Assembly (NCBI GenBank): GCA_021846795.1
Contig: JAJZWG010000006.1
Coordinates: forward strand, 1 to 21,098
DNA: 21,098 nucleotides
Source of the DNA: a bacterium
GTDB lineage: Bacteria > Patescibacteriota > Saccharimonadia > Saccharimonadales > UBA4665
Reading direction: 5' to 3'
The notes beneath the pieces are model-generated. The model worked only from the letters and a program-made list of their open reading frames with translations. It made no database searches and was not told the origin of the DNA. The stretch's first letter is position 1; every line of letters starts with the position of its first letter. Shown piece after piece: positions 8,542 through 16,759 of the stretch. The position numbers were made by a program, and so were the translations under genes.

Positions 8542-10341
8542 TTAGTTAATACAACTAAGGTTATATACATTTAATTTGACGTTTTTATTTAAAAATAAAT
8601 AAACTGTATTTTTACTATGAATTAATTTCATATCAATGATTTGACTCTCTATTTTAGGATACACAGTGATGTTTTTTGTATTTGTTCCGTATTTTATCAA
8701 AACATTTGTTTTTATGTTTGAACTTATGGTTATATTAATAGCTTTACAAGAATTGGGAATTTCAATATTGGCTACTTTTCCGTCAGTACTAACAAAACCT
8801 GTTTTATTTTGAGGATTAAGATGATAAGTTCCCCATCCTTCATAAAATATATAGCTATATTTACCATGATCTAACCAAAAGTTCTCATTGATATTATATG
8901 ACTTATATTTACTAGGGTTAATGATAAAAAAAGATATGTTGCCTTTATCTAAAGTCTGGGGTGGTAAGCCGAGATCTTTAGAGAAGCCATTAACTAAAGT
9001 ATTATAGTTTTTTGTTTGATTTTTATGTATAACTATGGAATGAATATTGAAAAATTTAATAAAATCTATCAACTCTGGTTTTGTAATAGAAAAACTGGTA
9101 GTAGTATCATTTTCTAAATTAAATATATTACGCAATAGGTGAATACTGTAATAGTATTTTTGCTGACTAGCTGAATATGCCGGCACATAACTTGACATTG
9201 TCTTATAAGATAAACCCTCATTGGCCTGATACAGCATGAATAAAGTATCTTCAATTGAAAATATAGTTGTTTGACGTTGCGTAAAAGGTACTTCTAGCAA
9301 GGTAGACTTAGGTGGTGTTTTACGAGTTATGTAATTGTATGTCTTCTGATGTAGATTAGGTTTATATAAAATAAAAGGTTTAGGAAATATTTCTACTATT
9401 AGAACTGCACTAATTAATATTAAAACCAGATATTTTAAATATTTTTTATGATGAATAGCTTTAAAATTTAAGAACCTTCTATAGAAATCTTCAAAGAAGA
9501 ATGCCACCAACAACCCCGTAGCTAACATAACATAAATTGTTAAGCGATAAGGTAATATCGCATTAACGTATGGTATTTGACTAATTAAATAAAAAGGCAT
9601 CATAAAGCTTGTATGATTACCAGGTATTTCAGACATAGACAAAAAAGAACCTAAGGATAAGACGTAAAAGAACCCCCATAACGTTAGCCATAGCTTAATA
9701 TCTTTGTTGTGTTTTCTATTTTTCCAAACTATTAGAATTAAAATTATTGCTCCAAGTCCGATGAAAGTAGACATGTGTATGGCAGACAAATTCGGTATAT
9801 CTAAAAAGCTAAGCAAACGGTTATACTGATTACCCCCAATACTAGAACCTAAGGCATGTATATTAGCACTACTTAAAGATAAGCTACTAAACTTCAAGTA
9901 ATATATCCACGGGAGATACAACATAACAGCTGTCAATGCTCCTATAGCTAAAGAGTATATAGAGTATTTATATTTTTTAAATTTGTATATATTGTCTACG
10001 AATAAAGCATACAAAATGAGGAATATGATACTAAATAAAAGTAGACTTATTCCATATTCAATCGAAGTTATTAAATTAAGAAAAAATAACAGTCCAAAAA
10101 CTAGACCATACCAAATAAAATTAAGACGTCTACTATTCTTTAAAATATGGTATAGGCATAAAATATAAATAGGAATAAAATAACCTGCTATCAAATTAAG
10201 GTGTCCAACAGCAAATTGATTCATAAGATAGGGCGAAAAACCATATAAAATTCCTCCTATAAAAGAACCAAAAGTATTTTTTGTTAAATATTTAAATAAT
10301 AAAAATCCAGCAAAAGCCGATAATACTAGCGACATAATCAT
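8542..10341 (-). CDS. Polytopic GT-C/YfhO-like membrane protein, C-terminal part (frameshifted)
   Basis: 599 codons from the first ATG. The reading frame is open further upstream to a TGA at 10434-10432. The ATG at 10341 (MIMSLVLSAF) falls in the middle of what should be a membrane helix, and the codons just before it read IPLTYFFNVIAVFNFS, which continues the same protein. The true N-terminus is the 10392-10697 fragment in another frame. Seen: about ten hydrophobic helices in the first 320 residues, motifs SPYLMNQFAVGHLNLIAGYFIP and LPYRLTIYVML typical of bacterial GT-C-like/YfhO-like polytopic proteins, then a soluble C-terminal region (about 330-599) expected outside the membrane, ending in beta-rich sequence. 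The probable role is extracytoplasmic sugar transfer from a polyprenyl-phosphate donor; this is inferred from fold type and neighbours. Activity depends on whether the frameshift is real. Confidence 0.75.
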   Translation of the reverse strand: MIMSLVLSAFAGFLLFKYLTKNTFGSFIGGILYGFSPYLMNQFAVGHLNLIAGYFIPIYILCLYHILKNSRRLNFIWYGLVFGLLFFLNLITSIEYGISLLLFSIIFLILYALFVDNIYKFKKYKYSIYSLAIGALTAVMLYLPWIYYLKFSSLSLSSANIHALGSSIGGNQYNRLLSFLDIPNLSAIHMSTFIGLGAIILILIVWKNRKHNKDIKLWLTLWGFFYVLSLGSFLSMSEIPGNHTSFMMPFYLISQIPYVNAILPYRLTIYVMLATGLLVAFFFEDFYRRFLNFKAIHHKKYLKYLVLILISAVLIVEIFPKPFILYKPNLHQKTYNYITRKTPPKSTLLEVPFTQRQTTIFSIEDTLFMLYQANEGLSYKTMSSYVPAYSASQQKYYYSIHLLRNIFNLENDTTTSFSITKPELIDFIKFFNIHSIVIHKNQTKNYNTLVNGFSKDLGLPPQTLDKGNISFFIINPSKYKSYNINENFWLDHGKYSYIFYEGWGTYHLNPQNKTGFVSTDGKVANIEIPNSCKAINITISSNIKTNVLIKYGTNTKNITVYPKIESQIIDMKLIHSKNTVYLFLNKNVKLNVYNLSCIN

Positions 10342-10391
10342 CGAAAAATTAAAAACTGCGATTACGTTAAAAAAATATGTTAACGGAATGG

Positions 10392-10697
10392 TTACAACAC
10401 TAATAGGTATACGAGTGTCGTGTAAGCCATATCAATTCCTTTGGGAAATAATTGATAATTAGAGTAGAAAAAATGAGAAAATATCATTTTTTTTATATAA
10501 ACCATTTGCCAGATAAATTGACATGAATCATTACATGAATGTTGGGAAGGCAAATCAACCAAAAAATTAGACATATTGCTTGGTAATAATAATGGAAACG
10601 TAAAAATAAATGCAATAAGACAATAAAGTAAAAAGATGAGAATATATAGCTTGTATTTATTCCAGGTTGTTTTTTTATGTAATGGCCTTATTATCAT
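10392..10697 (-). CDS. N-terminal fragment of the frameshifted polytopic membrane protein
   Basis: 101 codons with a basic start, one membrane helix (about 17-37, LYILIFLLYCLIAFIFTFPLL), and then SCNDSCQFIWQMVYIKKMIF and YQLFPKGIDMAYTTLVYL. That second part is the first extracytoplasmic loop usual in this family, where D-x-x-Q-F-x-W is followed by 'yP.G'. It ends abruptly at a TAA (10394-10392). Resuming one base back (GTG then GTT GTA ACC ATT CCG) gives ...LLVVVTIPLTYFFN, which joins smoothly to the 8542-10341 gene. The shift must lie between 10392 and about 10431, where both frames are open. Together the two parts would encode about 718 residues. Confidence 0.72.
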   Translation of the reverse strand: MIIRPLHKKTTWNKYKLYILIFLLYCLIAFIFTFPLLLPSNMSNFLVDLPSQHSCNDSCQFIWQMVYIKKMIFSHFFYSNYQLFPKGIDMAYTTLVYLLVL

Positions 10698-10701
10698 GCG
10701 T

Positions 10702-10707
10702 ATTATA
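10702..10707 (-). promoter_or_regulatory. -10 box before the frameshifted membrane gene
   Basis: A perfect TATAAT read leftward, only 4 nt before the ATG at 10697. If used, the transcript would start at or next to the A of the ATG and be leaderless. No convincing -35. It lies in the 46-bp gap after the DUF2079-like gene, so read-through from upstream is also possible. Confidence 0.4.
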
Positions 10708-10743
10708 TTTTCTTAGAGTTATCTTAAAAATATTACAACCTCA

Positions 10744-12486
10744 TTATGTGCCAAGTTTTTTAATTATCAGATTGGGCAAATACTTAGAATTAGAAGCTAT
10801 ACTAAAACTTACTGGAGTGGTATATCCCCCTATTATTGTCAATAAATGATTCTTAATAATTGATTGTTTTGTCTGATTGTTTTGATTAATAAAAATTGTT
10901 TGCCCGCTAGTATTGTGCATAGAATATTGTCCAGGCGCTAGATTAAAACTCACTGTATAATAACCTGAGTTTTTTTGCCACATCCAATTCATTAATTTTA
11001 ATCCTGTCGGTTGAACATAATTTTCTTTATTCTTTATTACAATTTTTTCATTAATCCAATAGGCGTGAATATATTTATTATCTTGAAGCGGCTTAAGAGC
11101 TTCTTGAAAATTTAAAGCAGCTAACTCTTTAGGCAATCTTAAAGGAGCTGCATCATTTTGAATGCCAGGTACATATGCTATAACCATAGATTGTTTATTG
11201 TTTTTTGAGATAATTGTAGATGATAATAAATTGTTCGTAACAACAAACGTATTAGGAAAATTAATAAAATGCATGACAGTATCATTCTGCCCATAAAAAG
11301 CAATATTATTTTTATTGGGTAGTAATTCTTGGTGTAAATTATTAGCGGCATTAATAGAACTGCTAGGCCAATTCGAGCTATTTTTAACATAAAGGATATA
11401 ACCATGATAAAAATATGCTAGGCTAATTATTAGGATTAAACAACTTAGTATAATTGAATATTTTGATGAAAATTTTTTAATTACATCTATGGTGGCCAAT
11501 ATAGCTATTGGTACGACCAATAAAGTAAACTCAAAATTTGTTTTAGTCATGAGACTACCAAGCCCAGTATTATTGCCTAACATATTAATCAGTAATGCTG
11601 CGCCTAACGGTATTAAATACACACTACCCAATAATGGTAAAAAACCAGTGGGCAACAAAGTCTTAAACAAATAAACAATATTACTAAAGAATTTTTTAAT
11701 TATTAATAACGGATTATAAAAAGCAAATTTTATAATTCCAACCATACCGTTATCTCCACCAATCTGTGAATAATGTAAAGCTATCTGTGAAGCCCCATTT
11801 ATTGACAGGAATGACAATATAACGGAATAAACAATATAGTAACAAACCGAGGTTAAGGTAACTACAATTCCTAATTTTTTTAATTTTTTATCTTTTAACC
11901 ATAGAGCTAGGCCAAAAAAGATTAAAATTATGGCTGTCTCATCTTTAACGGTTAAAGCAATAATAAATAATAATAAACTACTTTTGTAATAATGTTTATA
12001 TGCTAAATAAGTAGCTCCAATAACTAGTGGTGCAAAATATATATTTGGGTCATAACTGGTTATAAAATTAGTAAAAAAGAACGGGTTTACCAATACTGAA
12101 GCTGCTAATAAGAAGCTGGCTAATTTATTGATTTTTAAAAACCTTGCTAACAAATATACAAGAACAGCCGAGACACCAATACTCGCTCCGTAAGAAAACC
12201 ATATTCCATTCGTACCAAATAAAAAATAAATTGGAGCTAATAATGCTAAAATCAGTTCTCCCGCATCTGCCCAAAGTGACTTACCGATAAAATTGACATG
12301 TGCAGAAAAATCACCTGACATAAATTTATACATTCCATTGATGTATATACCCGTATTGCCGACAGGAATCTTATATTGACTCAATAATTCTTTTCCCAAT
12401 AACATATATAAAATACCCATAAAAAGTATAATAAAAAAACTTATTAATACTGTTTTATCGAATTTATTAGTTAATTTTTCAATCAT
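10744..12486 (-). CDS. DUF2079-like polytopic membrane protein, GT-C-like
   Basis: 580-aa integral membrane protein with about ten or more hydrophobic helices in residues 10-380 and a soluble C-terminal part (about 390-580). Diagnostic features of DUF2079: the early extracytoplasmic stretch with NTGIYINGMYKFMSGDF and WADAGELILALLAPIYFLFG, SYDPNIYFAPLVIGATYLAYK, and LTVKDETAIILIFFGLALWLK, with the conserved K-[ED]-[DE] at about 181-183. DUF2079 proteins are thought to be relatives of GT-C glycosyltransferases using polyprenyl-linked sugars; the function is not established. I use the ATG at 12486 and not the possible upstream start at 12516. At 12486 the ATG overlaps the TGA of the GT2-GtrA gene by 8 nt (ATGATTGA), a typical coupled arrangement, and the upstream option would begin with a polar MIYGRGN stretch. 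The C-terminal part ends in beta-rich sequence and may be an acceptor-binding module. Confidence 0.82.
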   Translation of the reverse strand: MIEKLTNKFDKTVLISFFIILFMGILYMLLGKELLSQYKIPVGNTGIYINGMYKFMSGDFSAHVNFIGKSLWADAGELILALLAPIYFLFGTNGIWFSYGASIGVSAVLVYLLARFLKINKLASFLLAASVLVNPFFFTNFITSYDPNIYFAPLVIGATYLAYKHYYKSSLLLFIIALTVKDETAIILIFFGLALWLKDKKLKKLGIVVTLTSVCYYIVYSVILSFLSINGASQIALHYSQIGGDNGMVGIIKFAFYNPLLIIKKFFSNIVYLFKTLLPTGFLPLLGSVYLIPLGAALLINMLGNNTGLGSLMTKTNFEFTLLVVPIAILATIDVIKKFSSKYSIILSCLILIISLAYFYHGYILYVKNSSNWPSSSINAANNLHQELLPNKNNIAFYGQNDTVMHFINFPNTFVVTNNLLSSTIISKNNKQSMVIAYVPGIQNDAAPLRLPKELAALNFQEALKPLQDNKYIHAYWINEKIVIKNKENYVQPTGLKLMNWMWQKNSGYYTVSFNLAPGQYSMHNTSGQTIFINQNNQTKQSIIKNHLLTIIGGYTTPVSFSIASNSKYLPNLIIKKLGT

Positions 12487-13600
12487 TTTTTTTATATTTC
12501 CACGTCCATATATCATTTAATTTAAAATTCATTATAGAAGAGACTGCTATTCCTGCTATATTAGACAAAAGATAATTTAGTGAAAAAACATAAAACAATA
12601 AAGCTAGAATTAATGCATTAACAGCAATACCTAGTGATGATACAACAATATACTTTATTAACCTTTGATGTTTTTGATCATTTTTTTGTTCACACCAAGT
12701 ATATTTATCGTTTAAAATAAAATTAGTAACAACGGCTGTAGAAGCCGATATGATTCCTGATAACAAAACATTAACCGAAAATATTTTTATCAAAATATCA
12801 TAAACGATCAAATTAACGATAACACCAGATAATCCAACACACATAAAAACAAAAAATCTTCGGTCTTTTGGACTTCTACACAATAAACTAAAAATATGGG
12901 TCAAATAATTAATTTGTTCCCTAAAAGACATTTTCGATTTACCATAACGACGAGATTGGAACTTATACGGAATTTCTGTTATGTTTTTATATTCACCAAT
13001 AACTAATATCTCTATCAGTATTTTCCAGCCCGTAGGACGTAATGTTTTATTCTTTATGATAGATTTCCTAAACATAAAAATTCCACTAGTGGGGTCAGAT
13101 ACTTTTCTGATAGATTTAAAAAGTATTCGAGCAATCCAACGCGCTACAAAAGAAACTAGTTTTCTACATACCGATAAACCACCATCATCACCTCCCGGCA
13201 TAAATCTACTAGGAATAATTATGTCAGAATGATTTTTAATTTCTTCCTTCAACATTTCTTTAATTAATGATGGCGGATGCTGCATGTCTGCATCCATTAC
13301 TGCTATAAATTCACTATGAGCTAACTCTATTCCCCTAATCACAGCACTGGCTAAACCTCTTTGATTGTCTCTATGTTCAAAAAATATGTGTTTATTTTTT
13401 TTAGAAACTTCTATAATTTTTTCTATAGTGTTATCAGAACTATCATCTATGAAAATAATTTCATAAGCCACATCCTTAAGACATGAATCGAGCTGCCTTA
13501 CTAAAGGAACAATGTTTTTCGCTTCATTAAAAGTAGGTATTACTAGACTTAAATCTGAGTAAACAGTAGGTTGTTTAAGTATGTTTTTATTGTTTTTCAC
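12479..13600 (-). CDS. Polyprenyl-phosphate glycosyltransferase (DPM1/GtrB-like) fused to GtrA
   Basis: 373 aa. Residues about 15-235 are a GT2 enzyme of the dolichol-phosphate-mannose-synthase type: LSLVIPTFNEAKNI, DDSSDNT (52-58), NQRGLASAVIRGI, the metal-binding DADMQHPP (103-110), DPTSGIFMFRKS and QSRRYGKSKM (215-224). Such enzymes move mannose or glucose from a nucleotide sugar to polyprenyl phosphate on the inner face of the membrane. Residues about 246-370 are a four-helix GtrA domain, thought to flip the lipid-linked sugar, with the half-repeats NFILNDKYTW (293-302) and NFKLNDIWTW (358-367). Adjacent GT-C-like genes would be the users of the flipped donor. The start is GTG: an in-frame TAG precedes it by one codon, so no longer start is possible. 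No Shine-Dalgarno. GDP-mannose is the likely donor given the nearby dehydratase, but UDP-glucose cannot be excluded. Confidence 0.92.
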   Translation of the reverse strand: MKNNKNILKQPTVYSDLSLVIPTFNEAKNIVPLVRQLDSCLKDVAYEIIFIDDSSDNTIEKIIEVSKKNKHIFFEHRDNQRGLASAVIRGIELAHSEFIAVMDADMQHPPSLIKEMLKEEIKNHSDIIIPSRFMPGGDDGGLSVCRKLVSFVARWIARILFKSIRKVSDPTSGIFMFRKSIIKNKTLRPTGWKILIEILVIGEYKNITEIPYKFQSRRYGKSKMSFREQINYLTHIFSLLCRSPKDRRFFVFMCVGLSGVIVNLIVYDILIKIFSVNVLLSGIISASTAVVTNFILNDKYTWCEQKNDQKHQRLIKYIVVSSLGIAVNALILALLFYVFSLNYLLSNIAGIAVSSIMNFKLNDIWTWKYKKND

Positions 13601-13655
13601 AGACTAAAACTTTGTTCATTTTATTTCCAACTATATATTCTTTTCTAATAATACT

Positions 13656-16600
13656 TTATCTTAACCGTGTTTTAAACTTTTTAGCTAATTTATAAATATA
13701 AAACTTATTAATCTTAATATAAACTCTATAATAGAAGCTTGTTTTAACATTTAACTTAAACTGTTCAAGACTTTGAATGTTTAATTGTAGTTCGTTGAAT
13801 TGATTAACTAATAATTGCCTTTCGTTTGTTAATTCATTATATTTTTCCCAGTTATTGTTTTGCACTTCAAACAAACTATATGCACTAGACTTTATAATAT
13901 TAATTTCTTCTTCAGAAAAAATATTGTTTAGCTTCGGACTATTTTTTAAAATTTGTTTGTACGTGTCGTTATATTCTTCAATGTTATCTTTTAATTTTTT
14001 AAGTTTAATTTTTTTAGCTTGTTTTTTTAATTCCTTAACTTTATTATTGTCTTTACTTAACTCCAATATTTTTAATGTCAGTGCTTTTGATGTTACATCC
14101 TTAACAAGAACGGTTGCACCATATTTTTTTGATCGTTCTATAAATGCACCTATTTCAAAAGTAACAACAGGTATTTGCGCTTGCAAAGCTTCAGAATAAG
14201 TATAAGAGTATGTCTCTGGCCACGGTGAAGCAAGAATTATTAAATCTGGATTAATTTGATTTAAAATTGCTACTACGTCGTCTCTAATGTAATTGCCGTG
14301 AGAATAAAAATTATTATACTCGGCGTATTTACCCCAATATTCTGATGCAGATCCTAATAAATGAACCTCTATATCGTTGTTTAATAATTCTCCGATTACC
14401 TCATCTAAAAAGTATGATCCCTTCTGAACAGCATTAACATAACCTAAAAATAAAACACTAAATCTTTTACGTTTGTTTTCTTTGGTTGTTATAATTTTAT
14501 TTACGTATGGTTTTGTACCGTGTTCTATAATTTTGTTTTTACTATTAATAAATTTATAAACTCTAGTAAGTTCGTCTTTTGTTATTTCAGATGGAAATAT
14601 AAACAAATTTATAGCAGTTAAATGTCTTATAATTAATTCTTGCCAGACCTTATTATTAAAATTAGAAACATTAAACTTATCTTTAAAATAATCTTCGGTT
14701 GGTGTTAAATTTTTAAAGTAGCCATTCGGTTTAAGTCTATATAAAAGATTGTAATCAATCGATACTAAATAATAGTCATGAACAGTCATTATGACCGGTA
14801 CACCAATAGATTTTGCGGCATTAATAACATCAAAGGTATGATTTATTAAATGTTGAATATGAACTATATCAATATCAAAAACCTGTATTATTCTAAGATA
14901 AAGTTTAAACAGATAAGGATTGGTTGTCATGAATTTATCAATAAAAAACGGTGCTTCAAATAAATAGCTGGTCTTTACTCCATTAATATACTCTTCTACA
15001 ACAAAATGACGGCCATTTTTTAAATAAAGCACATAAATTGCATACGTATCATCTAATCCCTCGGTTAAATCTCTTACGTGAAATTCGGTTCCGCCGATTG
15101 TTTCTCCGTTGATTGGTGAATGAATTACATAAAGTATTTTTTTTCTCTTTTCCGCCATAAGAGAAATAATGTTTTGCATAATGTTTTGAGAAATTCTATT
15201 AAAAACACCGTCATTAATAAAAGAACGGATTAATTCATCATAATTAGCGTATCTTTTTTTAATAATCTGCTCATGAGCATCAATTGAATCATTAGATTCA
15301 CTTATATCTCCAGTCGTTAGCATTGAAACATGGCCTTTGTGATATACGAACGAGCAATCAACTAAAATATGTTTATACCCTAAAAGATTGCACTTCATGC
15401 AATAATCACTTTCTTCACCATACCCACGTTCAAAAACTTCATCAAATAAACCAACCTCTTTTATGATTGATCTTTTAAGATACATACAAAAACCAACCCC
15501 AACAGGTATCTCAAAATTAACATTTAAAGAACTCTGTTCTATTGTTTTGCTTAAAAATTCAAGAGATATATTGCTTTTAATTAACACATCAACATCTTTT
15601 ATGGAATAAATGGAAGCATTGTTAGAAAGAGGATTGGCAGTAGCGTATATATTTTTTTTGTAAATTGATTTTTGTAAATTAGATAGCCAATTGTTTGTAA
15701 CAACGGTATCTGTATTTAATAAAACCACGTCATTTATAAGAGACGCCGCCATACCTTTATTAGCAGTTTTAACAAAACCAAGGTTTTTTTTGTTTTCAAT
15801 ACATAAATCAATGTCTCTTTTTTCTTTAAGATAAAACTCTTTTATTCTATCGTCTGTACTAGCATCATTTACGAAGACAAATCTATAGGGAACATTGGTC
15901 GTATTCGTTTTTACACTTTTTACGCACTCAACTACGTAGTCATAGGCATTGTATGTTGGAATTACCAAATCAACTGTAGGGAATTTTCCTAAGACTAAAA
16001 TCCTATCATTACAGATCTTATCAATAATTGAAAAACCCATTTCAACCAATAAATTATTAAATTCTAGGGTTAATGACTTGTTTTGTTTCAAATGAGACGG
16101 GTAATTATCACCGATAAGGTCAAAAGATTCTGATAAAAATACCAAACCCCCTTTTTTTAGCTTACTATAAATTAATTTCATAGTTTTAATAGGATCAACT
16201 AAATGCTCAAGGACCTCTAAACAAACAACAACATCATAACTAGTAAGTTTTTTTTCGTCTAAAGCAATCTTTATATCATTATTTGCATATTGTTTAATTC
16301 TATACTGAGCAAAATCAGCTGTAATACTTGGTAAATCATAATAGGTCGTTTTAAGGCTCGCATTGCTAAAAAAAATTGATTCTGTGCCTACTCCACCTCC
16401 AAAATCTAATAAAGTGTCTTTGTTGTCAAATTGAGACAAATATAAAAGTATCGAATCTCGCCATTCAATTCTTGTCGATCTAATCGATTCAACACTTAAA
16501 TCATAGACATAAGCATCAGTTTTTTTATAAAAATTAATTATATCTTCTTCGGTTTTTGGTTTTATTTTATTCCACGATTCAGCAACAGTTTTACCCGAAT

Positions 16601-16703
16601 TATGCCATTCATATAAAACTTTATCTTTAACAAAATCGTCTTTTAAATTAAAAAAATCTTTTACTTCTTTAATAATTAAATTTAAATCGTGATTACTGTT
16701 CAT
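13656..16703 (-). CDS. Three-module enzyme: SAM methyltransferase, GT2, GT4
   Basis: 1015 aa from the ATG at 16703. A TTG three codons upstream is also in frame, but the ATG is preferred. Module 1 (about 65-240): class I SAM methyltransferase, with motif I LLDFGGGVGTES, YYDLPS, VVVCLEVLEHL and KKGGLVFLSES. Module 2 (about 244-480): GT2 with VDLVIPTYNAYDYV, FVNDASTDD, the DxD-type LLNTDTVV, and FERGYGEESDYCMKCN near its end. Module 3 (about 525-900): GT-B/GT4 with YVIHSPINGETIGGTEFHVRDL, VHIQHLINHT, VHDYYL, LFLGYVNAVQKGS and ASPWPETYSYTYSEALQ as the EX7E region. The tail (about 950-990) is a probable coiled coil (ELTNERQLLVNQFNELQLNIQSLEQ split over heptads), which may mediate assembly or chain-length control as in WbdD-type chain terminators. 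Probably one soluble, membrane-associated glycan polymerising or capping enzyme; substrates unknown. Confidence 0.88.
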   Translation of the reverse strand: MNSNHDLNLIIKEVKDFFNLKDDFVKDKVLYEWHNSGKTVAESWNKIKPKTEEDIINFYKKTDAYVYDLSVESIRSTRIEWRDSILLYLSQFDNKDTLLDFGGGVGTESIFFSNASLKTTYYDLPSITADFAQYRIKQYANNDIKIALDEKKLTSYDVVVCLEVLEHLVDPIKTMKLIYSKLKKGGLVFLSESFDLIGDNYPSHLKQNKSLTLEFNNLLVEMGFSIIDKICNDRILVLGKFPTVDLVIPTYNAYDYVVECVKSVKTNTTNVPYRFVFVNDASTDDRIKEFYLKEKRDIDLCIENKKNLGFVKTANKGMAASLINDVVLLNTDTVVTNNWLSNLQKSIYKKNIYATANPLSNNASIYSIKDVDVLIKSNISLEFLSKTIEQSSLNVNFEIPVGVGFCMYLKRSIIKEVGLFDEVFERGYGEESDYCMKCNLLGYKHILVDCSFVYHKGHVSMLTTGDISESNDSIDAHEQIIKKRYANYDELIRSFINDGVFNRISQNIMQNIISLMAEKRKKILYVIHSPINGETIGGTEFHVRDLTEGLDDTYAIYVLYLKNGRHFVVEEYINGVKTSYLFEAPFFIDKFMTTNPYLFKLYLRIIQVFDIDIVHIQHLINHTFDVINAAKSIGVPVIMTVHDYYLVSIDYNLLYRLKPNGYFKNLTPTEDYFKDKFNVSNFNNKVWQELIIRHLTAINLFIFPSEITKDELTRVYKFINSKNKIIEHGTKPYVNKIITTKENKRKRFSVLFLGYVNAVQKGSYFLDEVIGELLNNDIEVHLLGSASEYWGKYAEYNNFYSHGNYIRDDVVAILNQINPDLIILASPWPETYSYTYSEALQAQIPVVTFEIGAFIERSKKYGATVLVKDVTSKALTLKILELSKDNNKVKELKKQAKKIKLKKLKDNIEEYNDTYKQILKNSPKLNNIFSEEEINIIKSSAYSLFEVQNNNWEKYNELTNERQLLVNQFNELQLNIQSLEQFKLNVKTSFYYRVYIKINKFYIYKLAKKFKTRLR

Positions 16704-16736
16704 ATTTATCAATTTTTTTAGGCATATAGATAAAAT

Positions 16737-16742
16737 ATTATC
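16737..16742 (-). promoter_or_regulatory. Possible -10 box for the three-module enzyme
   Basis: GATAAT read leftward, inside TATATGATAATA, 33 nt before the ATG at 16703, in the 56-bp gap after the upstream GT2 gene. No clear -35 and no Shine-Dalgarno before the ATG. Confidence 0.3.
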
Positions 16743-16759
16743 ATATAACCTCTGTGCTA

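Noticed and set aside
10392..10431. Programmed -1 ribosomal frameshift joining the two membrane-protein fragments
   Set aside because: A -1 shift would restore the frame, but no X XXY YYZ slippery heptamer is present in the interval and no clear downstream hairpin was seen, so a mutation or assembly error is more likely.
10667..10849. Rightward 60-codon reading frame spanning the gap between two membrane genes
   Set aside because: It overlaps the ends of two well-supported leftward genes and has no recognisable protein features.
12479..12486. Recoded UGA (as in Gracilibacteria or Absconditabacteria)
   Set aside because: The TGA ends the GtrA domain at its normal place and overlaps the next ATG; tryptophan is TGG throughout and no gene here contains an in-frame TGA.
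12487..12516. Ten-codon N-terminal extension of the DUF2079-like protein
   Set aside because: It would overlap the GtrA domain coding by 38 nt, and the internal ATG with an 8-nt overlap is the more usual arrangement.
13855..14199. Rightward 114-codon reading frame
   Set aside because: Antisense to the tail of the three-module enzyme; its Leu/Phe/Ser-rich translation is what the opposite strand of Lys/Glu/Asn-rich coding gives.
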